From Baylisascaris procyonis (lineage: Eukaryota; Nematoda; Chromadorea; Rhabditida; Ascarididae): 64,000 nt of DNA. Made by a program: the position numbers and the translations under genes. A model generated the notes under the pieces. It had not been told where the DNA came from. It was given only the letters and a program-made list of their open reading frames with translations, and ran no database searches. Numbering within the stretch: position 1 is the stretch's first letter; every line of letters starts with the position of its first letter. The stretch covers positions 1,501,001 through 1,565,000 of the forward strand of contig JAZARR010000048.1 of the NCBI GenBank assembly GCA_037389465.1, given 5' to 3'. Shown here one piece after another: positions 11,501-25,700 of the stretch.

Positions 11501-14500
11501 ATCATAGATGAACGTACAAACCAAAAGCACTGTTAGCCACTGAAAAATATTTATTTGTGCCATTTACAAAGTAAACCACAAAGAGGAACTCTTCAAAACA
11601 GCGCATTATTATATTCACTTCTGATGACATTAGTTCGGCAGGACAGTCCAACTCAAATCCAAATCATTTTTGACATTGGCGAATGAAAATAAAAATGCAT
11701 CATTGGTTTAAATAGTGTGATAAAAGCAAATCAGAACCCTCACACTTTGCATAATTATAAGTGACCCCCCTTTAGCTCTCTATATTTAGGCTATGATTCA
11801 CCTTGCCAATCTATGCAATCAAAAAGGAAATGCCCACATATGTATACATTATGATGGGACTTCAGACGATGTCGTATAATGTCATTTGTGAACATACGTT
11901 CATTGCTCATAATATTCGTTTATTGCAGATTTCCTCCCAATTCCTTAATCCCTTTCTCATATCCTTCGAAATTTTTTTGGCATTATAGAGATGTCATGCC
12001 TGTACGTCTGCCTTTCTGGGAGCAATAAACTAATTACACAGATCCAATAAAGATAGAGTTATGGAATTTGATGTAAACAATCGAAACATAGTTATAAAAA
12101 TGGATATTGATAATCGAAATTAAAGCATAAAACTTTATGCCAACTTTCAAATAATTCCTCAAAATTGAAAGCATTTTTAGAAAGTGCCTAAAAATTTGAG
12201 TGTGTTTTGCAACCGATCAGATCAACATTACAATACTACAATGTAATAACAATATTACGATCTTATGCTGTTATTCTTCTATCATAATTCCACCCTCTAT
12301 GGCGATCTCCGACGAAAATGAATGGAGATGTGAAGACAAACCTTTAGATTTGGGAATCGAATTCCTTTGAGGACATGCAGGCAAAGTGTTATATTAATAA
12401 AATCGAGTAGAAGAAATGCGTAAGGATCGCGTCGTATGAAGAACCAAAAGGTGCACAACGCTGCAGAAAAAATAAACAGCAACACTGAAGCGACACGGGG
12501 TCGACGTGAACAACAATCGTAGTTGAAGAGATCTCTACGGAAGATCGACCTTGTCACATCGTTCATCGATACGCACACCTTCAATGATATGCACATTATA
12601 ATACAATTAAGCACTCTATGATTTTTTAATGTAGTTTATATATCGACTGCTAAATGGGACTGAATCTTGAATCAGAAAAAATCTTGAATTACTGAATGAG
12701 AAAATTTAAACTGGCACGTCAAAAGAAGGCTTTTGTGACAGAAAACCCAGGATTGACACCAATAGCAGAACAGCAGCAACTGAAGAACCAAATCTAGAGA
12801 AGGGTGGGAGGAGGGATAAACAGTTTGGCGAAAATATTTCTGAAATCATTCACAAGGAGTTCTTGAAATAGATGAAACTAATGATCAGTGAACAATTAAA
12901 ATCAATAGCAAATCTATCATCTTTTGCACCAACCAAACGTTAACAATTCCTCCAATCGCTTTTTTTGCAATGTATGATGTAAGTCCATTGCAATGAAGAA
13001 TACTCAACAAACTACAATTCAATAAGAAGTCAACTCAACCACTAGTGAAGTGCTATCAGCAGTGAATATCAAATTTGAATACCATTCGATATCTAACATT
13101 CCCTGAACATCGGAGACATCGAACTTTTTTGAGGGGTCGAAGCGCCGAATGAAATTGAACGCGTTTGAAAGAAATTTTTTAGGATCATTACAGAGTGGAA
13201 GCTACCTCGTATGTAACAGTATGCGAACTTTAAGCAGATAGACAAAGAAGTTGTTGAAGTGAATTTAAGAAGCCATACCGTACACTGGCCGCATTTACAG
13301 AATGCACCCATGAGCGCCGACAGACATCGATGCACACTAAATGTACCAACGATTGCGAGGATGACGTTGAATATATAAACTGCAATATAGACAACTTTAT
13401 CGGACCTTTTATTGCTTATTAGTTTTAATTGTGACACATTTATGCGCCATTTTAAATTCGGCGTTCAAAACGAATCGGCGGTGATATCGAACGAGAATCA
13501 AAGTCTCTTAATGGATGACAGAAAAGAACTGATTGCTTGTGCATTTTGCTTTGTAAAACGAGCGATGCAGAAATTCATGTCATCCCCGTCTGTCATCCTT
13601 CAACACTGCGCTAATCTTGCTCAACCTCTAAAACCCCACCAACCGACGATGCGCATCTATATGTCTCGTGACCAGCAGATTACTCAAAAATAAAGGAATC
13701 CAGTTTTAGTTAAAAACTTGCTGAAAATATTCTTTTGCAGACTTCTATAATACATAGAAAGATGCTCTGCTGTCTTATTTAGTTACCGTTCAGGCAAGAT
13801 TATCGGGTTCGCGCCGAATAGTGCATGCAGCGGGAAATTCGCAGGTTTAGGAACACCTGAAACGTCTGAAAAATTCGAATTCCTTTAGGTATCATCGTGG
13901 TAGACGCGATAATGCTTAACTAAGATGCCTGAATTGCCAATATTTCACGACCGGCATAATATTGAAAATGCTAAATGTAAATGCAATAACGCAGCTTAAT
14001 AAATAAGCCTATAAATAAGCCCGTGTAAGCTGAACGACTTCTCTCGTTTACTTTCTTTGTATTAAAAGGCTTGATAATATGCAATCCTCTATCCGCGCAA
14101 CCTTCAGGAAGTAGAGTGTCCACCCTGTATCAAGTGTGCAGTTTAAACTAAGACCATATGTGAAAGATATTTTAAAAAACAGAACTGGAATCCCTATAAT
14201 CACCCGAGTCGTAAAATCAACACCGGAATAAGAACTGGAAAAATTAGTTCGATTGAACAGCTTTAAAAATGCCTTTTGTGCGCCGCCGAAAACTACAGAT
14301 AGGAATTATTAAAAAAAGAAGAAAAAAATCATTTAACGCACGCAGTGCGCTAATCATTTAAATTTTGATGCTATTACACTTATTAGCGCACTGTAAATTT
14401 TGATGCTATTATATTTATTACACTTATTACACGCACGCAGTGCTATTTAGTAGCTTATATGCTAACGCAGTGCGCTGATCATTTAAACAAACTCCCATAG

Positions 14501-17500
14501 CAACAGTGACGAGTAAGTGTAACAGCATCAAGATGAAGCTATTAATGATTATTGTAAACTTTAAAATACGCGGCTATCATTGCTCTCTTAGTTCGTGAAA
14601 AATGAATCTATAAATCGGGAACTACAAAAACAACAATTCCGAGATTTTAGAAGCGATTTTACAATGCGGGTTTGGTATTTACCATCGACCTGCATAGATT
14701 AATATTTCGCAACAAATTTTGGAGTCAGTAAGGGAATGAAAAACGGAAAACCTTAATATACTCAAGCTTATAGCACAAGATGGCACCAGCAATGAGTTAA
14801 TGGATAAACCTCTCAACATACCCATAACACTGCGAAAGTAGAATCCGAGCATAAGAATGCCGACCACGATAAGCATCACTACGAGAACGAATATGCAGTT
14901 AGCAGGGGTGGTCATTTTTTCTTCTTCACTTTCGCCTTTATGCCGTCGTATTGCATCCGTTGGATCGTCCATCTGTGAAACACGATGCGCGCTTTTTAAT
15001 GCTGCTGTACGCTCTTCACATCTAAAAAGGCAATATTTTTGAACGAAGTAAATCAGGTTCTTTCGAAGTGCTTTCATTCTTCTCTCCTCTTCTTCAAAAC
15101 TTTGCAAACCACTTCAGCTAAGCGCCTCAGTTCATAAATTTTAAGGCACATCGTGATGAGTGAGGCATCAAAGAAAATTGTCGGAAATGCGATGTAGAAA
15201 TAACTACAAGTTAGGCGTGGGAGTTTTTACCACTTATGCAAAAAAGCTCCCAACGACCTCACAGTATTAAGTGTTTCATGAAATCTCTATCTTTCTTGGT
15301 CATTGCAAGTTAGAGACGAAGTAGTCATATTTAAATGTAATAATGAAATACCTAAGCAAATATAGTTTCAATGGAATTCCTCTCTATGCCACTGCTATGC
15401 AAAGAAACTTAGACATCAACCTTAATTTAAACATTAAAAGAAATGCTTCCTTCCATCGATCCTCTCTCCCTCATGTCACACAACTGATAAAATAAACTTA
15501 AACTGAAATGGAGAACGAGTGTGAATACTCAGTATTCAATTATCAAAGTAAAAAAACAGTTCTCAAGAAACATTTAAACACACTTTCTCGAAGCCTCTAT
15601 TCAGGAACTGCAATACGCTATTTTCTAAGTGAAGAACAGGAAAGAATACGTTTTGCGGTGTCCTGCCCAATATCCTCCAACTCCGACACAAAAAACAGCC
15701 ATGAACCATATAATCGCCATCGAAGCATCCCAAACCGAAGATGGTGGTCGATAGAAACGCATCACTAGATCACTGCCCAGTGGAACCGCATTGCTTAGAT
15801 CCTAAAAATATTTCGTTTTAAGAGTGAAAACATTTCAAAGATCAATGAAATAACCTCGTACAAACGTCGTAGGTACGAACCTTTCTGAGGATACAAGTTA
15901 TGAGATCACAATCGTATTTGTCGCTAGAAAAATACGACCAACAAAAACAAATAAAACAGCGAACTTACTGGATACGAATTCTGAAAGCCAATTAAGGGGA
16001 CAAGAGTGATAAACTAATCACTTATTTTCAGGTCAGCATTTTGAGCATAAGTGGTCAATTTTTTGTTGTTGTTGTTTTTAGTTGCATAAGCGAATAAACC
16101 GAGCGACCTTACTATATACCAAACATAATTTTATTATCACTATTGCAAAGTGCAAGAGAGTATATTTGTTTCTGAGGATATTAGGAAGCTTTGGCTTGTA
16201 AAAAGAAGATGAGAGGCGATCGTCGAAGACCTCAAATTTCTAAAGTGCCCAAGCAAGGAAGCAACAGAAAGGAAGCAGGAGGTCAGAGAGTTGAGGACAA
16301 ATAACTTTATCTACGAAATTTTCCTCTCCCCACACGGCACTGCTTTGGCGCCTTCCAAGGCCGAGATCAAACCAATAATTATGCTTGGATTAATAACACC
16401 CATTTCGATGACGCCATAGAGAAATAAAAGACTTTTGCCCTCTTTTTATTTTCATCTTCCACCGATACTCGCACTGTACCTGCATCATCTGCAACATATG
16501 GCTTGTCACTAATGGGATGCAAAGCTTTGTGCACTTGTTTCACCTGCACGGGTATAGCCTTTCCGAACATGGAAACGAACAAAACAGAATAAGCGGCAAA
16601 TGAAATATTATAACGTCAGAAACAACTGTGCAAGAATCTTGTAAGCGCTATTTTCCCTTCATCTTTTTTCAAGCTTAAAGAATAATTGAAAGCTCAATAG
16701 TTCAATTACCAATCTGTCATTTATTGTATTTTTTTGGTTCGACTTTCTAACGTTTCAACGATCATTGATATCATTTTCCGTCCCCTTAGTAACTCCACTC
16801 GATATTACTGATGAACCATCAATTTTGAAATAAAATCCAAAGGAAATTCACCCCTTTATGGTATTCATGGATTATTTGAAAATACAAATATGAAAGAATA
16901 CTTACAACAACATCATTGAAAAACACATGTCGATAGATAAAAAATGTTGGCAGTGCTGTCGACTGATTCAAATCCGGATCATAAAATTCGGAAAACTGAA
17001 AACAGATGGCCATCAGAAACTAATCTTCGGCTGTAATTGCTTTTTTCCTGCTCTCTGAGTATTCAGAAAAATCATCTTGCTATGCACGACCATTACTTGT
17101 AGCATCGATCTCTACAACAAAAATCCTCTATCTGTGCCAAGTGAACAATGTATGCCTCCCAGCTGGACAAATAAGTGCACCATGCATCGATAACAAGTGC
17201 ACCGTGCATAAGTCCATGGTAAACAATGAGTTATCATGCATTCTGAAGGGCATTTCGCATTTGTTAGAACAGCTGCCATATCGCACGAAACAATTCTAAA
17301 ACATCTGTCGCTTAAAGTTTAGATCGAGAGTCAATTCAAGCTAGACTCAACCAAAAAGTTTAGACTACAAAAGTCTAGCAAGAAAAATGTTGAATTTATT
17401 GGTGCATATAGAACTAAAGGATCGTCTATATCTTTCCGCCCGATAACTATGAACTATTCATTCTTTTTTTGGATAATTAAGCTTTTACGTCAACAATTCC

Positions 17501-20500
17501 TCGTTAAAGAGCAGGAAATGGTCAGGATAATCGAAGTATGCAAGTGTTCCTTTGTGAGTGAATGAAGGGCAGCGAGCAACAATTTTGCATTTGTGATTCC
17601 CTAGTGCGAAGACAAGTGTTAGAGCAATACATCCATAAACATATCAGTCATGCTCATTCCACAGAACGACGAATAAAATTCGGCACTGCGAGCAATGAAA
17701 GCACTAACCAAATAATCAGACCATCGACTTACGAACTGACGGCCCCTCTCAACCAACAACAGACCAACACCGACACCTTCAGACATCATCTCGCTCACCT
17801 GAAATAGCAATTCAATATTGCATCAATAACCGATATTCTGCAAAAGATTCACTTTTTTCACTTCAAAAATTAAGGATTGAAGTTTTGATGAGTCACACAT
17901 TGTCATACTTCTTATCGACAGTGGAAAGTTTTGTCGAAGAGGCAGTAAATAGCTGCATAAAATAACACATTCTGAGCATTATTTTAATCAACTCTGCAAG
18001 ATTTCCTATTGCAATCTCACCTCTTAATTGATATTCAAGAGAACTATTAGTTAATTAGTTAATCGACCTATAAACACTATTTGATAGAACTAGAAAAGAT
18101 CGAACTTAAATTAAAATCAATTATGTTTTAAGCAAGTAAAAAAATTATTTAAAGTTATTCATGATCGTTTACGCTTCATTTGAAATCCACGAACGCTTTC
18201 TCATGCATAAAGACATGAAAGATACCAACACGGCCACATTCCACTATAAAGTTTACAAGTTGCCAATTGGAATAAACATATATCAAACTATCACCAAAGA
18301 GAACACCTACAAAAACGTACGATGAATTGTATTGCTCCTTTAAACGAGGTATTTGTGGCGACGAATGGAGCGGCACAAGGGCTATCCTCTCGTTCCAATC
18401 GGTAATTTAATGCTACCGCACTACCTGTGTACCGTGGTGAAGAGGCATCCTTCAAGCATACGTTCGTATTATTCACTCTGCCTCCCCACCATTTCAACCG
18501 GAATTCTTCCTAAAAATACAATTGCTTATTAACATTTCTTTTGCAGGTCTCAAAATTTTTTAAACGTGGACTCGGAATGTCCTAAAATGCAGAACGTATT
18601 AAAGGTATCACATCATGCAGCTCAGTTTTTTACTCTGTTGGGGTTCTAGAGTGGGAAGAACACCTCCTTCTCCCTACATCTAAACTCAGCAATCAACAAT
18701 GCAGTATATGAGAACAGGAATGGGATAAATTTTGACTATATTTGAGCAAACAGGCTGAGATAATCGGAAATATAGGTATTACATCTTTTATACAAACTAC
18801 TGCATGTTGCAAATGTGATAATACGCCAGATTTTAAGTCGAAGTTTTTCACAGACATGCAACAGTTTCAACAACAGTGCTACACCACCAAGTTCTGACAG
18901 AATTGAAATGAACTGACGGCTCAGGATATCTATCCAGTTTTTCACTCTTCTTCACTCCACAGACCTCTTGTGGCGCAATTGTCGCAAACCGTAGCATTAC
19001 TCAGTGAATAACAATTTCTTCATTTGAACAACGCTATGCAAGAAAATAAACGTCTAATTCTGAAATAATAAAACAGCAGAAAATATCTGACAACCAAATT
19101 TCAAAATAGCACAGTAGAATTTAAATAAACGTCTTCGCAGAGTATTTTCAACACATTTGCAACTGTTTTATTTCCTTCCGACTTGACATCTTTATCAACG
19201 AATCTCAAAACGTCCATACATGAGACCGTTTAGTGTGCTATCAACAAGCCCTTTGCTATGGCACTTGATCTGTTATCAATGAATACCCTCATTTGATTTG
19301 TTAAATAAGCACTGCTATAGTCTACACGATCGGAAACATAATTAATAATTACAGGTAAGACTCAGAAAAAAATATATACGAACTACACATATCGGTTGAT
19401 ATAATCCAATTAGGCTCAAATAATTCAACTTTTTGGTGGCAAATTTAGTAAATTTTGGTGAGAATCCAATAATCGGTATAAGTGGATCAAGCATAAGCAT
19501 GTAAACCGGTAATCTCCGTTAACGGAAATATTCATTGGTAAATCGATAGTACACCATTGCGAATAATAAAATGGTCTTTTATATCTTCAGTAGTATATCG
19601 TAGAAATGTAACTTGCGTTTGCCTAATAAATAAGCACACAATAGCGCAAATGTTCACTCTAAAAAATCCCACTAGAGTGTAGTTATCCACAGCGCTGATG
19701 TTGAATAAAACTTTAGAGTGCTTTCATATTGTTCAATCGATCGCAAAAATTATTGTTGGATAAAGAATGGAAAACAAATAATCCACGGAAGTGTGATCGA
19801 ATCAAAAAACAGAGATGGAGATAATGAACGAAATTGTTGTCGAATCAAATATGATAAGGAAAATTTTTCTAACCGCTTTAGATGCCGATTCGGGTAGTCG
19901 GCCACTACGCCATTGCTCATAGTTAACACATATTCGTCGCTCAACACCAGTCTTTTCATTTCGAACACTTAAATACGCATAACTGGAGTCGTAAAACGGC
20001 TCACGACGAGCCAACTGAAAGTAAATTTCTCGATTTAATCCTCAAATTTATTAATGAATAAATTTGCATTTGATTCTTATTTCAATTTATGGAATAAAAC
20101 TATTGCTTTAAATCTGAATTTAAATTTGCTTAATGAATTTAATGAATTTAAAGTTGCTTCCTCCTTATTGATTACACTCACAAAATATATGAAATATAAA
20201 TGCATAACTTCATGCATTAAGGAAGAATGACTTCTTACACTAAATCATCAAGTCAAACATTCAAGAACACACAAAAATTACTCAAAAATAAAGCGAAGTA
20301 ATGAAAAGAATTAGAACAAGCAAAAGAGATTAGAATCAATTTCTTAAAACACAATACGATTACAGAGGTGATCGGTGATGCATGCAGCAGGTGCTATAGG
20401 TGAGGTCATGTGCACTTATGTCAACAAAGGGGTTATAAAGTCACACTCATCCTTTTCCTTTATGGTACATCCAGTAAAGCCATCACCTGCCAGCTTTGGT

Positions 20501-20968
20501 GCACTACTTTGACCAGTTAATTTGAATTACTGCAAGAGATTGGGATACAATCATAAATCAATACCCACATATACTATCATACTCCATCCAAATAGCATAG
20601 TTACTTCATTCCAATCAGTAATACCTGCTAAATGACCTGAAAACCGAGTGCTTCAAATTATATTCACAAGTTTAGCTTTGAAGACACTGTTCGCCCTTAA
20701 CTTGGCTAAAGGCGCCGAATCTTTATTAGTTTTTGCTTCGCCCTTCCCCAAAAACTCCCCCGAAAACGAGGAAACAGTCAGCCTCCAAAAAAGATTCCTA
20801 ACTTTACTACATAGCTGCTTACATTAATTAACTGATAAAGAAGAAGTTTAGAAAGAAGAGAAAAATAAAAAATATGCAAAAATAACTTACTGTTAGTTGA
20901 AATGAAGTGAGAATGAGAAGAAAAGAGGCTAGGCGAGAAGCACATGAGCGGAACCAACGTGAACACAT
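8575..20968 (-). CDS. SPPL2: Signal peptide peptidase-like 2 (SPPL2) intramembrane aspartyl protease, complete, 14 exons
   Basis: GxGD-type intramembrane protease that cleaves type II membrane protein stubs in endosome/lysosome membranes. Exons, 5' to 3' on the minus strand: 20968-20891, 20014-19874, 18509-18321, 17798-17733, 16995-16906, 15801-15650, 15021-14831, 13379-13279, 12578-12342, 11539-11441, 11295-11218, 10359-10242, 9699-9622, 8765-8575. They sum to 1809 bp (602 codons plus TAA) with every phase compatible. Residues 1-26 are a signal peptide (hydrophobic run ASFLLILTSFQL). About 35-200 form the luminal protease-associated domain, with likely N-glycosylation sites (NNT, NTS, NQS). 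The catalytic motifs are YD (Asp428, in FIYDMF), GLGD (Asp509) and PAL (560-562, in QPALIYLIP). Length and motif order fit SPPL2 rather than SPP or SPPL3. The start is the only ATG opening a signal peptide joined in phase to exon 2. Family assignment is firm; exons 3-5 are the least conserved. Confidence 0.9.
8817..8838. other. Perfect 8-bp hairpin GTTTCGAG/CTCGAAAC in last SPPL2 intron
   Basis: GTTTCGAG at 8817-8824 and CTCGAAAC at 8831-8838 with a 6-base loop, about 50 bases from the last SPPL2 exon. It could be a structured element or part of a repeat. No further support is visible. Confidence 0.35.
14336..14487 (+). repeat. Local interleaved direct repeats in an SPPL2 intron
   Basis: Two units are each present twice. 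One is the 22-mer beginning CGCAGTGCGCTAATC, at 14341-14362 and 14466-14487 with one mismatch. The other is a ~27-mer beginning TAAATTTTGATGCTATTA, at 14359-14385 and 14394-14420 with two mismatches. It lies between exons 7 and 8 of the SPPL2 gene. Confidence 0.7.
17173..17209 (+). repeat. Short direct repeat AAGTGCACC(A/G)TGCAT
   Basis: Two 15-base copies at 17173-17187 and 17195-17209 differing at one base, in an SPPL2 intron. Each carries the GTGCAC and TGCA palindromic cores. Confidence 0.6.
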
Positions 20969-22753
20969 AGCACTTTGTCGGTGACGGCGTTGTGCCAGTT
21001 TCACTCACTGGCCACCTATGTTTCACTTGTTCTATCACAATTTAACACTGTCACGACGTCGTTTGTGCTCACACCAAACCTAAAAATGTATTACTTCAAA
21101 CTGTTCCCTCAACTTAAGGGGCTTGCTGTCGCGTATAGCCAACAAATGGGTTTTGGCAAAACAAAGTTGCAGTTTCCTGTCAACAAATCCACACCTCAGA
21201 CTTCATTTATCCAGATTATGAAAACAGCAAAATTTACTCACAATTAACAACTCGCAAAAAAAGAGATTGCAAAATTAATGGTGCAATATTATGAAGGAAA
21301 TCATGCTCAAATCACATGATTCGCATTTACATGACTGCAAAAGACTACATAACATCAAATTTCTGGTGGAATTCCTTCCCCTTGAGTACTGTGTCGGTGT
21401 ATTCACACGTTTTGCAGATGTTGGTTTTATTGGCTAACATCCCCCTTCCTCCTCCCCTTTCCCATCTTCCAATGACCAATTCTGCCTCCATCCTTACCTC
21501 CACCTCCACCTTTTAACGCTTGTGTTTATCTAAACCCTCAATCTCCTTTTGTTTTTTTTTGTTTTTTTGGGCACCTTTGACTCCTTTCTAACCTCCCACT
21601 CATTTAGCTGCAATACTTCTGCTCGCATGAGGCTGAAAATAGCATAATTTTTTTAAAGTGCCATCTCATTACAAAGAGCACAGAAATATGTAAACAACAG
21701 TTAAAGGGATGGGAGATGGGTACAGAGTGATGAATAAACGACAGGAAGTGAAATGAGAATTCAGTCTCGATTTTAAACGACGATAATGACTTCAATTCGC
21801 TGCTATTCAGCAGCGCAAACGCACTTGCGAGAGTAATTAGCAGCCTTCGACCACCCTCAATAATCAATAATCGTCATTTCTCAACGACGTTTATTGCTGC
21901 ATATTGCAGCTGGAACAGCAACAATAATAACATGTCTTATTCGTCATGAATTCGAAGAGGAAACATTCATTTTCCTTCGCTCTCATCCCTCCTCCTCTGT
22001 TCTCCTTTCCCCTTACCCCTCTCCTCCGTTCCACTTCTCTTCTCTTTATCCCCTCTCCCTATATTGCAAATCGTAAACTAGAAACTATAAAACTAACAGT
22101 GAAATGAGTATACAAAGGATGGCGTTGAAAATTTAGTAATAATGTGAAAATTCAAAAAAAAAAACATAAAAAGTTCCAATGAACGAGACATGACTCAGAG
22201 GAATTATGAAAGGCGTACATAGAAATGAATGACTCATTCGTAAACGATAAAACGTCTATCAAACAAAAGTAACGCAGGAATGATTCTTCACTGCAATCCA
22301 CTCTTCCTTTAAAGAGAAAATCTTCAATTAAAAAACGCATTTACTCGAATAGAAGCCCGTTAACTGAAGTCATATATTACGCGAGAGATGTATTCAAGCT
22401 ACATAAGCTCATTATTTGCATAGCTTTCTCAGCCGTTTTTTTAAATTTAAAAATCAATACAGTTTTAAGCGAAAGGTAAATGACGTCATATATCACCACG
22501 CAGTTTTGATACTTCACAGCAAATATTTGGAAACGTTCCCAGTTTTGCGGTATCTCAAGAAGACGTCTAGAAATGATGTATTAGCTTCAATTACAGCAAC
22601 GAACCTATCAGCTTTGTGACGCATAAACAACGAAAAGCGGATAAAGTTCATTGACGGATAAAGTTACAATTTTGCATAAATTATGCAATGACAATGATTT
22701 CGTTAAGTGTTGAGGCAAAGAATATAAATATGCGATGAGATGATGCATTTCAG
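20969..22753. other. Upstream region of the SPPL2 gene; intergenic
   Basis: Lies 5' of the SPPL2 start codon on its strand, so its promoter and 5' leader should be here. No clear TATA box or defined initiator was picked out. The rest is AT-rich with pyrimidine-rich tracts (21440-21500, 21985-22060). No gene is supported. Confidence 0.5.
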
Positions 22754-25700
22754 CCACAATTGCAGCGGTTCATCTAATTACTGTTGAAGCAGTGATCTTG
22801 TCAGGAATAGCCAATGTTGCGCCAGATCCAACTATGCTTGTGCTATCACCTGCCTTCTTTTGCGATACACTTGTACGCGAAATTCCCCGTAAGAGATCCA
22901 AACCGAAGGTTCCCGCCCGAGGTCATAACCAAAAGTTCCCAGCCCTAGATCTAGATCAAAGTGAATGCTTGCAATATTTACCTCCCAGATTTTTCTGTAA
23001 ATTTGAATAACAGAATTCGAGAGGAAAAGTTACAGACGATAATCCTACCACCTCGGCTATATGCAAGTCCTCTGAAAATAATTTGTGCAAAAGAAGTATA
23101 TCTCCAGTATGCTTAAAAAATGTTTTTTCTTATTAAATAAGCAGCAAATTATCATAAAATCCAATTATGGTTCATTGACCTCAGCATTAGCAAAAAAACG
23201 AACTGAAATAGGAAATGGAATAAAATTATCAAATTTCCCAACTTACATCAACGATTATGCACAAGTGGGCTGTGTTTATCGACATCAAGATGTTATTTCT
23301 CAAAAACGAGTAAGTAAACCATCAATGCATATATAAACTCGTAAAAGAAAATCGAAACAATTTTTTAGATGTCTCGGAAAATTCAGCATGTGCTAAAATT
23401 TTTCCAGTTTGTTTTCACCTAAGACTTGTTTTGCTTCTTTCACTAAATAATTGATTAATGGAAGTTTAAACGATACTTGAAAGGTTTCCAAATTCGGCAA
23501 AACCCTTTCAAAAGCCTTTAAATATTTCAATTGGTATCACTGGAAAGACATGTTTTTATCTGTACATATGTAAATGATGGAAATTCATATATGCCTACGT
23601 AAACAGTTTAGTCGCAATCAAAACATTTTTAAATTCCATTACCCAACGACACATAAGTAGAAGCTAGCAGACACATACATGTATACAACTGCACATATAT
23701 AATACACATACTTACGTGATATGCATGTATTACCAACTGGACGCCACCGTGATCCACTTCGGAAATTTTCATATGCATATTAAAACTTGAGAAAGAGAAA
23801 TGAAATAAGAATTACATAGTGCACTTTTGAACTAGAATTGGACATGGCGTCAAAACGAAGCTGACTCTCACATCGCCAATTGTTAACGAGTGATCTGGCA
23901 ACGAGTGATACTGATGATCTGCGTTTGTGTAATAGGCCGTATGCTCACGCTTGTTTGATCTTCATGTAGTATCTCCCCCATGTGAATTGTGATTTCGCCA
24001 TACATTCAGGGCCGCAGCCGAGGCTATAAATAGGCTGCGGTCTTGCTCGCCAGTTAGTCGTTGTGTTGCGCTATTCGAAGTGTGTTGACGTCATAAAGGC
24101 GTTGTGTTGATCTCCCCCTGTGTCACGTTTTGAATGCCCCAACACGGTCGCATTTGGCGATCAGGATCGAACAGCGGTGTGATCGTTGGTAGCCCCAGTC
24201 GACACGCAATATTTTTCGAAGCTGTGCGAAATCGACGAACATCGTGTGGTGTAAGTCTCGAAACGTACTGCGTAAGTCGTTTATTCGAGTGCACAGAATA
24301 GGGTGAGCCTGCGTGAGACATTAAAGAGCTGATATGAGCAATAGAGACTCAACCGCTATGGTGCGTGCACCAATAACGGTACACAGAACATTTGACCCCA
24401 AAGAAGACCCATGGGACACATGGATTCTTCAGTTTAGAAGTCACTTAGAAATGAATTTTGTGACTCAAGATAGTCTCAGACGAAGTTGCTTGATCGCTCG
24501 TTGGCACCAGCAGCGTTTGAGGAATTGAGAAGAATGTGCCTACCAGAGACACCCTATGATTTTAAATACGAGGAGTGCGTGTCAAAACTGCAAGAGTTGT
24601 TTGGAAGTCGAATTATTTTGACCCGTGAGCGTTCAAAATTCTTCCAGTTAAAGCAGTTAGACGGTCAGTCACCAAAGGAATTTGCGAATGTGCTAAGGAA
24701 TGCAGCTGCACAATGTAATTTTGATTCCTTCAATAGATAAGCGGCCCTGACTGTGCAGTTTGTAAACGGTATACGCAATGAACGCGTAAAGAAAAAGCTC
24801 CTTATTAGAGATAGTATTGACCTCAACGAGGCGGTGAACCTACTTGAAGTTGAGGAGGAGGTTCAGAACGCTGTTGCAGGAGAGGTGGTAAATCATGAAG
24901 TGGATAAAATTCAGGCACAGAAGAGGGAAAAGCAAAAAGGGATGTGCCACTGTTGTGGCAAGATCGGTGATTTCGCTAAGGAATGTAGGTTTGAAAAGGC
25001 GACGTGTTTCAAATGTGGCAACAGGGGTCATATAGCTAAAGTCTGCCAAAAGGGGTGTGAAAGAAAATCTAGCGAAGTGAACAAAAAGCGCAGGCAGAGC
25101 GGGGTAAGCTACATTCTGTGCACGCGGACGGTATTTATGCAATAAAAGAGGAGTCCCCTGCATACAACATTACCCTTAAGGTGAATGGCGAACCCACCCA
25201 AATGGAGCTGGATACTGGTGCCGTTGTCACCATAGTAAAGCCAGAGTGCTGGGAAAGCATCGGTTGCCCAAAACTGCGGAAGCCATCCGTGATTTTACGA
25301 AGCTACACGGGCCATATTGTCCGCCTAAAGGGGGAGACAACGGTTGCAGTTGAGTGTAGCAGGAGCAAAAAGAAATTGTTGCTGCGAGTGGCCGAGAATA
25401 GCAAGACTAATGTTCTTGGTAAAGATTGGATCCGTGCTTTTGAAGGGTTGGATGCGTTCAGTTCGCTAATCTGTACCGTAGGTTCAGTAGACACGAACAA
25501 AAAGTTGGAGGATTTGTGCGCTAATTATTCGGACGTATTCAAAAATGAATTGGGGCACTGTAAGAAAATTTTGGCTCACATGGAATTACAGAAGGAGGCC
25601 ACACCAGTGTTCCGGAAACCGTTTCCGTTAGCGTTTGCCATGCAAGGTCCGGTTGAGAAGGAGCTGACTCGTTATGTGAATATGGGTGTTTTGAGTCCCA

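Larger units (their letters stand above)
23881..24152 (+). repeat. 5' long terminal repeat (272 bp)
   Basis: Begins TGTTAACG and ends CGCA (TG...CA). It starts with a direct repeat AACGAGTGAT (23885-23894 and 23900-23909). It contains a TATA box and a TGACGTCA palindrome, and matches 28396-28665 over its full length. Confidence 0.95.
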
